Shown: positions 1-7,680, counted from the stretch's first letter. The stretch is DNA of 19,863 nt from CAVPRW01 sp046727435 [NCBI: bacterium] (GCA_046727435.1 JBKPCR010000317.1:1-19863); one strand, 5' to 3'. Program-made: numbers and translations. The notes: generated from the letters alone by a model not told the origin.

Positions 1-801
1 GCCCACGTCGGTGATGCGTTCACGCGCACGGTGACACTGACCGCGCCCGCCGTGCCGGGCATGATCTTTCCACCGCTGCCGCTGGCAAAGGTAGACGGCC
101 TCGCGGTGTATACTAAGCCTCCAGTCGTGCAGGATCAGATCGAGCGTGGTGACTTTACCGGCAAGCGCATCGATACAGTTACATACATCTGCGAGCGCCC
201 AGGCCAGTTCACCTTGCCAGCCCTGGTCATTCCCTGGTGGGACCTGAAGAACCAGAAGCTGAAGCAAGTCACGCTTCCCGCCGTAACGCTGGAGATAGCA
301 CCAGGGCCCGTTGCGGGTGCTGACGCGGCCGCGGCGGTGGGGGAGGCACCAGGATGGCCGTGGCTCGGATGGATCGTGGGCGCAGTGTTGCTACTGGCTG
401 CTGCAGTAGCGGCCACTTGGCGCCAGGGAGGTGCACTCCTAGCCATGTGGGAGAGCAGCAGAGCGCAACGCCAAAGGAGCGAGATTGCTCTGTTTGCGCG
501 TGTGCTCGATACCTGTCGCGCTAGCGGTGTCAAGGCGACGTACGATGCCTTGCTTCGGTGGCTGGACTCCACCCATCATGGTCCAGAGGCCGCGACCATC
601 GAGGACTTCCTGGGCCGTCACCCGGACGCTGATCTGCGGCGGCAAGTAGAGGCGCTTCAGGAGTGCTTCCTGGGTAGACCGACGGATTGGAACGGCGTGG
701 CGCTGGCGAATGCCTTACGACGAGCACGCCGGAAAGATCTGCATGGGAGAACCACGACTGATAAGGCGCGGCTGCCAGCCTTAAATCCCCCATGGATCAG
801 C
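1..801 (+). CDS. BatD-like protein, C-terminal part (5' end outside window)
   Basis: The frame is open from the first base, so the true start lies upstream. The visible part begins with a beta-rich stretch (FTRTVTLTAPAVPGMIFPPL, then a strand ending in LPALVIPWW) as in BatD extracytoplasmic domains. A single transmembrane helix follows at about 355-420, then a helical cytoplasmic tail with the motifs YDALLRWLD and ANALRRARRK, and finally LPALNP at 772-789. LNP followed by a stop is a usual way for proteobacterial-type BatD proteins to end, but here no stop follows and the frame continues into a cytochrome. BatD proteins (Bacteroides aerotolerance family) act in the membrane with VWA-domain Bat partners, and their biochemical role is poorly known. 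The family call comes from recalled sequence patterns. I am fairly sure of BatD and unsure whether the fusion is real. Confidence 0.72.
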
Positions 802-1946
802 ATGTTGCTCGTTGTCGCATCCTTTACAGGCTTTGCCGGCGGGCTGGCGGAGGCCGCGACGACTATGGCCAACCCAACCTACGTCGGCGGCCAGGCCTCT
901 ATTGCCTGCCATCCACGGGAGGTTGAGCGTTGGAAAGGTTCCGATCACGCCCTTGCCATGCAACCAGCCAATGACACCACGGTCCTTGGCAACTTCGATA
1001 ATGCGATCTTCGAGAAGGACGGCGTGACGTCGACGTTTTTCAGACGTGAGAGCGAATACTTTGTGCGTACCGATGGGCCGGACGGTCAGCTACACGAGTA
1101 CAAAATCGCCTATACATTTGGCGTAGACCCGCTCCAGCAGTACCTGATCGCCTTTCCCAATGGGCGTTATCAAGCCCTGAGCATTGCCTGGGACAGCCGC
1201 ACTACCGCAGCCGGAGGTCAGCGGTGGTTCCATCTCTATCCCCATGAGAAGATCGACCACCGTGACATCCTGCACTGGACCGGGCCGCTGCAGAATTGGA
1301 ACTTCATGTGCGCCGACTGCCACTCTACCAACTTGCAGAAAGGCTACCGCTTAGCGGAGGATCGTTACCAGACAACTTCGTCAGACATCGACGTCTCCTG
1401 CGAGGCTTGTCACGGCCCCGGTTCGCGTCATGTCGAGTGGGGGCAAGGTTCGCCATCCGGCCGTCGCGATCCCGATCCCACGCACGGACTAGTGGCTCCA
1501 CTCAAGGACACCTCAGGCGGTGTCTGGACGTTTCCGCCTGGAGAAGCGATTGCGCAACGCACGAAGCCGCCGTCGTCCCGTGCCGAGGTGGAGACCTGCG
1601 GGCGCTGTCATGCTCGACGTGCGCAAGTCTGGGCCGATTACCAGCCCGGTCAGCCCCTGGAGCAGAGCTATCATGTGGCACTCTTGGACGAATCGCTCTA
1701 CCACATGCCTACGTCTACGGGGTGGCGTTGCATGAAACCGGCCAGGTGCAACAGGCGCTTCAGGTATTAACGGAAGCGCACCAACGGCATCCCGCTGACC
1801 GGGAAATCCTGGCAGCGCTGGTGGAGTATCACCAACAGGCGGGCGATCGTCAGGCCACCATTGCTTGGGCGCGCAAGCTGGTGGAGGTATCACCAGGAGA
1901 CGTCCAGGCGCGCCGTCTGCTAGAGAGCCTCGAACGCAAGCGCTGA
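802..1946 (+). pseudogene. multihaem cytochrome c with TPR C-terminus, decayed
   Basis: The ATG at 802 opens a signal-peptide-like stretch (MLLVVASFTGFAGGLAEAA), in frame with the BatD-like gene and without a stop between them. Haem-binding CXXCH motifs are intact at 1309-1323 (CADCH), 1399-1413 (CEACH) and 1597-1611 (CGRCH). The expected first site at 898-912 reads SIACH, so its first Cys codon is now TCT (Ser). The frame stops at 1768-1770. A different frame (codons starting at 1707) carries AYVYGVALHETGQ and two TPR-like helical hairpins to the stop at 1944-1946. In the family, further CXXCH sites lie between the LLDESLYH and AYVYG segments; here they abut at about 1695-1710, so an internal deletion also shifted the frame. 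Family members are periplasmic electron carriers. This copy probably makes no full product. The alternative is a base-calling error at the junction, but that would not restore the missing block. Confidence 0.75.
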
Positions 1947-2271
1947 GCGGTTGGTACGCAGCGCACAGGAGCCCGCTCAATACATGATGACGATGATGTT
2001 AATATGATTGAGCCAATCCGTAGATGATTATGTTAATATGGTTGATCAAACTCAAATAGGCCCTCTTCCCATGGATAGCATATGACTTCCTATGATAGAT
2101 GCCTCTACGCGCACGATGGCTTGGTCACCTCAATTTGTGCTCTCAGCGCTCGCAGCCGCAGCCCCTTGATACAAGGCCTTGGAATGGAAGGGAAATGAAT
2201 CTTCGGCATGATGTACGTGTAGCATACTCTGCTGAGACGTATACACTTGAAGGTGGGCAAGGGGGGTATGT
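1947..2271. other. intergenic region, no recognised gene
   Basis: No reading frame here resembles a protein I know. The region is AT-richer than its neighbours in the first 150 bases and holds the tandem motif listed separately. It probably carries the promoter of the gene at 2272, but I cannot point to convincing -35/-10 boxes. Confidence 0.5.
1996..2045. repeat. two direct copies of ATGTTAATATGRTTGA
   Basis: The 16-base sequence at 1996-2011 recurs at 2030-2045 with one mismatch (A/G at position 12). The copies are 34 bases apart, roughly three helical turns. Each contains the self-complementary core TTAATA/AATATG-like AT-rich step and is flanked upstream by GATGAT-type sequence. The copies lie about 230 bases before the 2272 gene. 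They could be operator half-sites or simple repeat drift, and no binding protein is suggested by the neighbours. Confidence 0.45.
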
Positions 2272-3162
2272 ATGGGAATGACGGCGTTCGACCCTGACTC
2301 ATCAACCAATGGGATGCTGGAGACGGGCTGGGAAGCCCTCAGAAATCAAGCACGCGGTCCAGAGGACATGGCCCAAGCCATGGCGGACCTTCTACGACAC
2401 AAATCTCTTATCAGCACGTTCGGCGACCAAGGGGAGTGGGAGGTCCGGACGACCCTTGTCGCAAACCGTCAAGCCTGGCACTATCATTCCAGTGTGTTTT
2501 TGCATGGGAAAGAGAGAAGGAAGGGCTTCCCTCCCATAAATGTCGATCGGACCCGTGAAATACGGCAAACAGGCACTGTCACCGAAGAGTTGCTAGACGC
2601 CTTTGCCAGGGAAGCGGCGGAGGTGCATGTCGCCAGATGTGAAGGCATCAAGGAATATCTCACGCTCGCCCCGTTCTTTTCCCAGCCTCTGCCGCGGTAT
2701 CATCGGACGAAAAAGGTGGCGTTGGTCTTGCTGAGCGTCGCTGCCCTCTTGACCGCCTATTGGTGGTGGAAGAACTTCAGCAGCATCGGGCTCGTACAGC
2801 CAGATCGGCAGCCACCACCCTACCACCTGCAATGGCAGCCACTCCAGATATCGCACCACTACCGAGCTGGCGAGCCGTTTGAGTTCCCTTTACCCCGGTT
2901 GGAACGCATGCCAGAGGGGATGCCCGTCGAAGTGACGCTTGAGGCCTCGGGCGATCAGCCTAGCTGGCTTCAACTCGATCGCGAACGTCTCTACCTTCGC
3001 GGGACTGCGCCAATCATGGCCGCAGATCAAACCTATCGGCTCGGCGTTCGCGCGCACACTCCACAGGGAAGTGACAGTCGATTATTGGTCTTGCTCACGA
3101 TTACCGGCCAACCAGATCGGAGTGCTCCTGTCCGGCACCTCCCGGGTCATTGGACTTGGTGA
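2272..3162 (+). CDS. membrane protein with Ig/cadherin-like domain, unknown function
   Basis: This 296-residue protein is not one I recognise as a named family. The N-terminal ~140 residues are soluble and charged. One transmembrane helix spans about residues 144-165 (VALVLLSVAALLTAYWWW). The rest is likely periplasmic and includes a putative Ig/cadherin-like fold at about 190-280 with the typical phrase PSWLQLDRERLYLRGTAP followed by a YRLGVRA strand. ATG 2272 and ATG 2278 are in frame, and a G-rich stretch (AAGGGGGGT) a few bases upstream could serve as ribosome binding site. The last 15 residues (after LTITGQ) look non-native, and coding-like sequence in another frame follows at 3180-3332, so a 3' frameshift is possible. 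Confidence 0.65.
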   Translation: MGMTAFDPDSSTNGMLETGWEALRNQARGPEDMAQAMADLLRHKSLISTFGDQGEWEVRTTLVANRQAWHYHSSVFLHGKERRKGFPPINVDRTREIRQTGTVTEELLDAFAREAAEVHVARCEGIKEYLTLAPFFSQPLPRYHRTKKVALVLLSVAALLTAYWWWKNFSSIGLVQPDRQPPPYHLQWQPLQISHHYRAGEPFEFPLPRLERMPEGMPVEVTLEASGDQPSWLQLDRERLYLRGTAPIMAADQTYRLGVRAHTPQGSDSRLLVLLTITGQPDRSAPVRHLPGHWTW

Positions 3163-3179
3163 CAACCCGGAGGTCGTAG

Positions 3180-3332
3180 GTCTCATGCATGACCCCGCAG
3201 CTGCGCGGGTTCAAACAGGCCTGGTCAGAAGGCAAATATGGTTACGAGGCCTGTGGTGATGGCTTGCGCTTGGTTGGAAATCACCGTATATGGAAGCCAG
3301 CTCAGTGGGCACGAGCGGCTATTTCCGCCTGA
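3180..3332 (+). pseudogene. coding-like tail in a shifted frame after the 2272 gene
   Basis: The frame starting at 3180 is open for 50 codons to TGA 3330-3332. It reads like protein, with segments FKQAWSEGKYGYEACGDGL and VGNHRIWKPAQW. An ATG at 3189 has a GGAGG at 3169-3173, rather far upstream. It may be the displaced C-terminus of the 296-residue membrane protein or a 47-residue gene of its own. It stops 12 bases before the start of the peroxidase gene. Confidence 0.35.
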
Positions 3333-3344
3333 GGACATGGAAAG

Positions 3345-4445
3345 ATGGCAAGAGCGCGACGAGAGGTCATACTCTGCTCAGTGGTCTTCATAGGCATACT
3401 GATTCTTCTGGGACAGGGGTGGGTTGACGCAGGGACCTCGGCGGATATCGGTCCGCTCCCTGCAGTGCCTGTCCCTGAAGACAATCCGCTTACACCTGAG
3501 AAGATCGAGTTGGGAGGGCTGCTCTTTTTTGATGCGCGTCTCTCGGCAGACGGGAGCCTGGCATGCGTGAGTTGCCATCTCCCAGACCAGGGATGGGCCA
3601 CGCATACGCCGCTGTCTATTGCATATCCAACGAATATGGAGCGGCGGATCTCCCCAACACTCGTGAATGTCGCCTACAATAAAGCACTCCTCTGGGATGG
3701 GCGGGCGGGATCGCTCGAAAAGCAGGCCTTGGGCCCAATCCAGAACCCCCTCCATATGAACCAAAACCTGGATCTGCTCATAGAAAAGTTGAATGCCATC
3801 CCTGACTATGTGGAGCGGTTCCAGAAGGTGTTTGGCACCTCGGTGAACCCAGAGGCCCTGGGCAAAGCTTTAGCGACATTCGAGCGGACCTTGATCGCAC
3901 GTCATGCGCCCTTCGATCGCTACATGGTGGGGGACCAGCAGGCCATGGCCGAGAGTGCGGTGCGAGGTATGGCGCTTTTCAAGGACAAGGCACGCTGCAT
4001 CCTCTGCCATAATGGCCCAAATTTCACCGACAGCCAATTCTATAACCTGGGGGTACCGGATGTGCCGCTGCTCATGCATCCCCTGGTACAGGCGTCGATT
4101 CGCTTCGATGCGAAACGGATGAACGTGCCGGACTATGGACAGGTGAAAGAAGATTTAGGCCGGTATCTCGTGACCAAGGAAGAGAAGGACAAAGGGGCGT
4201 TCAAAACACCGACCCTACGCAATGTGGCACAGCGCGATCCCTATATGCACAATGGAGCGTTTCAATCACTGGAGGAAATCATCGATTTCTACAACCGCGG
4301 TGGGGGAGCGGTCGCCGGAAAATCCCCACTCGTGCAACCATTGGCGTTAACTGCCCAGGAAAAGCGAGACCTGTTGGCCTTCCTCCAGGCTTTGACTGGC
4401 GAAGTTCGGCCTCTACCTTCCGCGGCCGCGGAATCACCGCGCTAG
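3345..4445 (+). CDS. dihaem cytochrome c peroxidase (CCP/MauG family), copy A
   Basis: This 366-residue periplasmic enzyme belongs to the family that reduces hydrogen peroxide with electrons from small cytochromes or, in MauG types, oxidises protein side chains. An N-terminal hydrophobic segment (residues 8-22) serves for export. Haem motifs are C74-V-S-C77-H78 and C218-I-L-C221-H222. Family landmarks are ELG-LFFD at 55-63, WDGRA at 117-121, LGPIQNP, FDRYM, and YMHNG ending at 304, where M301 is a candidate axial or structural residue. ATG 3345 is preceded by GAGG at 3331-3334. Length is normal for the family. Copy B at 10548-11642 is about 80 % identical by eye and colinear. Downstream lies the broken peptidoglycan-binding partner, mirroring the order in copy B. 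CCP and MauG activity cannot be told apart from sequence alone; no methylamine dehydrogenase genes are nearby. Confidence 0.92.
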   Translation: MARARREVILCSVVFIGILILLGQGWVDAGTSADIGPLPAVPVPEDNPLTPEKIELGGLLFFDARLSADGSLACVSCHLPDQGWATHTPLSIAYPTNMERRISPTLVNVAYNKALLWDGRAGSLEKQALGPIQNPLHMNQNLDLLIEKLNAIPDYVERFQKVFGTSVNPEALGKALATFERTLIARHAPFDRYMVGDQQAMAESAVRGMALFKDKARCILCHNGPNFTDSQFYNLGVPDVPLLMHPLVQASIRFDAKRMNVPDYGQVKEDLGRYLVTKEEKDKGAFKTPTLRNVAQRDPYMHNGAFQSLEEIIDFYNRGGGAVAGKSPLVQPLALTAQEKRDLLAFLQALTGEVRPLPSAAAESPR

Positions 4446-4607
4446 CAGCAGTTGACGCATTCCCCCGGTTCCGCCACACTCACCGCCTTGCAGAGCTACG
4501 TAGCCTATCCTCTGCGGGTCTCTGGTTCGACGAGATCTCCTCGAGTGTACCCCCGTGAGATGCATCAGGCGATCCGCCGTGAGGAGATTGATAGGAAGAG
4601 GTTCCCA

Positions 4608-5244
4608 ATGATGACTTCCACGGTCCACCGGTTACTGATGGGAATGCTGTGTCTCGTGCTCTGGCCTGGGGTGATCGCTGCAGATGGCGACTGGCGGATC
4701 GGGCAAGCGCAAGAGCGGTTAAAAGCGGCAGGGTTTGATCCTAGGTCTATCGATGGGGTGTTAGGGTCTCGGACGAGGGATGCACTCCGCCGCTATCAGG
4801 CCAGCCAGGGACTACCAATCGCAGGACAGCTAGACGAGGCCACTCGCCAAATCTTTTTGGTTGGAGATCGGGTAAATCAGGGAGCGCAGCACAACAGGAA
4901 TCATGGCTGAAGGCCCCGCCCGGCGGCGACTATGAGAAGCTGAGCTCGCTAGCCCAGTTGCCTGAATACTTCCCCAGCCTCGGCACGCTCTATGTTGACC
5001 CCGCAACTCTGCCGGCGGGCCCGTTTCTGGCCTATGTCCAGCAGGGCAATCTGGTATGCTCTGTCTATATGATCCCTCTCGGAGATCTCAGAGCTGGCAA
5101 GGCCTTCAATGTATTGACCGGCGCGAAGACAAAGGTGGACCATGTCGACATCTATTACAAGAATGGGCTCCAGGGGTATCCGATCCGCACTACCATTTCG
5201 TGCTCGAGTACATCGCCCTTGCGCAAGTCGAAGCACTGCAGTGA
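4608..5244 (+). pseudogene. peptidoglycan-binding / TTHB210-like secreted protein, copy A, frameshifted
   Basis: The sequence parallels the intact copy B (9441-10079). It starts at ATG 4608 or 4611 after an AGGAAGAGG-type ribosome site, with signal peptide LLMGMLCLVLWPGVIAA. A peptidoglycan-binding type 1 domain follows (DWRIGQAQERLKAAGFDP to LDEATRQ). The frame then changes between about 4854 (a T5 run) and 4904, ending prematurely at 4908-4910 in frame one. The second frame carries WLKAPPGGDYEKL through KVDHVDIYYKNG. A one-base loss in the G run 5173-5176 shifts the frame again, and the true tail SDPHYHFVLEYIALAQVEAL ends at 5242-5244. Two indels in a gene whose twin is intact suggest relaxed selection after duplication. 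Sequencing error in homopolymers is the rival explanation, as both sites are near short runs. Confidence 0.8.
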
Positions 5245-5371
5245 GCCATGCAATCGGGGAAACCATCTTCGAAGCCTTTCCGACAGGTCTGTGCGCGCAG
5301 GCGTGGTTTGGGGTCAAGGGATTGGGAAGAAGATCAGAGGAGGATGCAAGGGGGAATGGTGAGGGCGGGAT

Positions 5372-5677
5372 ATGCACAGGCACATGGCCGAGGCGATGCA
5401 GATGCTGGGGCGTCATCATACGATGGTAGAACCGCTCAGCATCCTGACGGCACGCGGCACGGTAAGCGCGCGCACGCGCGGAGGGGCGGCTGTTGTCCAG
5501 GCGCCAGTAGATTATATCGCCTGGACACAGCGCGCCGCAAAATTTGCCCGGCGACCCGATCTGAATGCCCAACAACATAGTGTGTGGCTCACAGGAAAGG
5601 TGTCGCCCCGCGCCCAGCGCGAACTCACCGCATTAGGGTGGAAAGTCCAGGAAGAGGTGCGAAAGGAGAAGCCATGA
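5372..5677 (+). CDS. small protein of unknown function
   Basis: This 101-residue frame looks like real protein: a helix at the start (MAEAMQMLGRHHTM), a middle with VDYIAWTQRAAKFARRPDL, and a C-terminal segment VWLTGKVSPRAQRELTALGW. I do not recognise the family. No signal peptide or membrane segment is visible. A purine-rich GAGGGCGGG precedes ATG 5372, and ATG 5384 is an alternative start. The stop overlaps an ATG (ATGA at 5674-5677) that opens a 34-codon frame to 5778, which looks like translational coupling to a gene now lost. It has no counterpart behind module B. It may be the surviving C-terminal end of a longer gene. Confidence 0.5.
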   Translation: MHRHMAEAMQMLGRHHTMVEPLSILTARGTVSARTRGGAAVVQAPVDYIAWTQRAAKFARRPDLNAQQHSVWLTGKVSPRAQRELTALGWKVQEEVRKEKP

Positions 5678-5765
5678 ATCGTTGGGTACCGGCACTGAGG
5701 GGGGATGAGCGAGATGAGACATGGGGGCGAGAGACTGCTGCTACGCCTCCGGAAACTGGTCCCAT

Positions 5766-5799
5766 GCTCTCATTTTGAGAGCCAATACTCTCATTTTGA
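5766..5799. promoter_or_regulatory. palindrome CTCTCA-TTT-TGAGAG plus a second half copy
   Basis: GCTCTCATTTTGAGAGC (5766-5782) is a perfect 7-base inverted repeat around TTT. CTCTCATTTTGA recurs directly at 5788-5799, 21 bases on (two helical turns). The same palindrome with a different centre lies at 6751-6765. Both palindromes sit about 100-150 bases before a GG-N10-GC sigma-54 box, the placing expected of an enhancer-binding activator site. Confidence 0.5.
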
Positions 5800-5921
5800 T
5801 CGTAAAACTACGTCGACAGGAAAAGTTATGGGAGGCAAGCATGAGGGAATACCGGCGCCACGGCAGCGAGAGCGGCGGCAGAGTGCTGGTACCTATGCGG
5901 GGCTGCCTATGGCGCAGCGCC

Positions 5922-5937
5922 TGGAAGAGGTTTTGCT
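5922..5937 (+). promoter_or_regulatory. possible sigma-54 promoter (weak match)
   Basis: TGGAAGAGGTTTTGCT has GG and GC at the -24/-12 spacing and a good TTGCT, but the -24 half departs from TGGCAC. The palindrome pair at 5766-5799 lies about 140 bases upstream. No intact gene follows directly. Confidence 0.35.
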
Positions 5938-6017
5938 CTTAGGCTGGTGTATGGCAGCGTGGCTGCGCGAAGAGGTGCTCCGTGCTGGCAAGAAGTGTGC
6001 GATAGCCTAGAAGAAAC

Positions 6018-6170
6018 ATGTGTGCGGTGTCAGCGAAAAAGAATAACGCCAGCATGGGTACATCAAGGAGAAAGGCGAAAAGTCCGGCCGCTATGGCAAG
6101 CGTGTCAAGGAGGTGGGCGCCCGCATGGTCTTGAAGTAGCATAAAGCCAAAGGGCACCGCACCGGGCAAT
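6018..6170 (+). pseudogene. remnant of a small basic protein, frameshifted
   Basis: ATG 6018 opens MCAVSAKKNNASMG. The sequence then looks protein-like in the next frame (codons from 6059: YIKEKGEKSGRYGKRV, then KEVGARMVLK) until a TAG, beyond which HKAKGHRTG continues before another stop. The composition (Lys/Arg-rich, regular) suggests a decayed small basic protein. I do not recognise the family. Confidence 0.25.
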
Positions 6171-6246
6171 AGCCGGGCGAGCAATCCCGCCTGTTACTAC
6201 CTTCAAAGCCGGTACGATCGAGGTAACTTGGACCACTGAGGAGCCG

Positions 6247-6432
6247 GCGATTGCCTACCATGCCGGACTGGTGCCCGAAGTCATTGAGGAGGGGACGACT
6301 GGATTTATCGTTGACGGCCGAGCGCATCCAACACTGAGCTAGCAGTGCTTCAGCGCCTCACGCACGGGGCAGGATTACCTCGCCATATAGCAGCGGCTAG
6401 TGGAAGCCGCCCTGCAGAGCCATGAGGTCGGG
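6247..6432 (+). pseudogene. glycosyltransferase family 4 remnant (C-terminal end)
   Basis: In the frame of 6247 the sequence reads PAIAYHAGLVPEVIEEG and then TTGFIVDG. This matches the donor-sugar-binding region of GT4 (glycosyl transferase group 1) enzymes, usually PVIA-GSVPEVIEDGVTGFIV. A TAG at 6340-6342 interrupts it. The same frame then gives QCFSASRTGQDYLAI, a second TAG, and QRLVEAAL, which matches the family's last helix (F-ER-ARDYLALYRRL). Upstream parts of the enzyme and about 20 residues between the two blocks are missing. Such enzymes build exopolysaccharide or lipopolysaccharide. No start codon or N-terminal domain is present. Confidence 0.62.
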
Positions 6433-6750
6433 ATGCCTGGCGTGAGCGAGCCGAGGCGACCGGCCACACGCGCCAGCAGGCCGAGGGGCGTCGGTGCCGC
6501 AGCGGCCCCTGAGGGACGCAGGCGATCGCTCGGGGGTGAACCCTTATGCTCTACGCCCAGGTTTAGGGCAGCATGGCATATGTACCTCGCTACCCTGAAC
6601 CTGGCACGACGCTGACAGCGGCTGGGCTATACCGCCTAAGAGCATGCGCAGATTAACGGCCCCGCAGGCTCCCTGCCCGAATCCGGCGATGCGCCTGAAC
6701 GTCAGCCTCCCCTCCAGCCTACGCGGTCCCCACTGGCGCCCCCGGCTGAG

Positions 6751-6765
6751 CTCTCAATATGAGAG
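6751..6765. promoter_or_regulatory. palindrome CTCTCA-ATA-TGAGAG
   Basis: A perfect 6-base inverted repeat around ATA, the same arms as at 5767-5781 but with a different centre, which argues for protein recognition rather than plain duplication. It lies 98 bases upstream of the sigma-54 box at 6863. Confidence 0.5.
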
Positions 6766-6862
6766 GTGCTCGTTCGGGGATCCTCTCTTAGTTCAGGCAG
6801 GCTTGCGATCCCCATGGCTCCTGGCCCACACCCACGCGCCGGCAAGACGTGGCCGCCTCGTA

Positions 6863-6878
6863 TGGCACGCATCTTGCT
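6863..6878 (+). promoter_or_regulatory. sigma-54 promoter, near-perfect consensus
   Basis: TGGCACGCATCTTGCT fits the RpoN consensus TGGCAC-N5-TTGCW with no mismatch. GG (6864-6865) and GC (6876-6877) have the required spacing. Transcription would start near 6889 and run into the PRC-barrel pseudogene at 7201. The upstream palindrome at 6751-6765 would then sit near -130. Confidence 0.65.
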
Positions 6879-7200
6879 GTTAGTATATGATATTTAAGAC
6901 CGACGGAGGGGACCCCGAGCCGCAGCGGCTGGCGAGTTCGTCTTCGTGGTACCGTTTCCCTGACCTGTCGCACCTTTTGAGGCTCGAAGCTCGAGGCTGG
7001 CTGTTGTACGGACAACTGCGCGCCTTGTGACAGCGGGTCGGCGAGAGTCAATCCGTCGTTGAGAGCGCCGGAGTTAGGACCGTACCTGCCCCACATCCCA
7101 GACCACGGGTCGTCTGGTTGGAGCGGAGCACCCCGCAGCAGACTGGGGCGCGACGATAGGGCCACAGCTGACCTAGTGCACAGGAGGACGTGCGATAGTG

Positions 7201-7680
7201 ATGCACGAGATGACATCCACACTAGTGAAGGTAAGTGATACGAACCTGACCCTAGTCGATTGAGCCGAAGGCATCCAGGGATGAGACATACTGGACACGG
7301 TTGGCACGGAGATCGGCGAGGTCGATGACCTGCTCGTCGATGAGCAGGGGCACAAGGTGTGCCTTCTGCAGGTGGCATCCTGGCACTTTCTCGGGATCGG
7401 GGCCACGAAGTCCTTTGATGCCAGTGAATGCGGTCTACAGTAGTCAGACGTTGGAGCGTATCGCCAGGTTTCCCCGCTACTATCTGGCACTGATTGATGA
7501 GCGCTACGTGAGCGATATTATGGGTATTACAGCTACCTGCCGTATCGGGAGCCTGACTATCAATATCCGCTTTACGTCCTACTACCAGCAAGCCACGTGC
7601 GGCCCCGACACATAAGCAAGGCCGGAAAGCCGTCGCCAAGGGTAGCTTCTTGTGGAGCCTCCCATCCTTGTCACCAGTAG
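7201..7680 (+). pseudogene. PRC-barrel domain protein, decayed
   Basis: ATG 7201, 13 bases after AGGAGG (7182-7187), starts MHEMTSTLVKVSDTNLTLVD. The PRC-barrel signature follows (VGTEIGEVDDLLVDEQGHKV, then LGIGATK). TGA codons at 7261-7263 and 7282-7284 interrupt the frame. Near 7400 the frame changes (LMPVNAVYSSQTLERIARFP, then LIDERYVSDI), and at about 7528 it returns to the first frame (YSYLPYREPDYQYPLY), with a stop at 7678-7680. In intact relatives the barrel is followed by this Tyr/Pro-rich tail. PRC-barrel proteins bind RNA or act in envelope or stress contexts; function here is lost. Two stops and two shifts make sequencing error an unlikely full explanation. Confidence 0.78.

Larger units (their letters stand above)
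6433..7200. other. gene-poor stretch with a promoter-like segment
   Basis: No recognisable protein in any frame. Contents are the palindrome at 6751-6765, a strong sigma-54-type box at 6863-6878, an AT-rich start-like segment at about 6880-6897, and a leader of some 310 bases up to the PRC-barrel pseudogene. AGGAGG at 7182-7187 is the probable ribosome site of that gene. Confidence 0.45.

Noticed and set aside
5766-5782. Hairpin as a transcription terminator
   Set aside because: No T run follows, and the same arms recur at 6751 with another centre and at 5788 as a half site, which fits protein binding better.
6400-6615. Plus-strand frame of 71 codons
   Set aside because: Only its first codons match the end of the glycosyltransferase remnant; the rest has no protein character.
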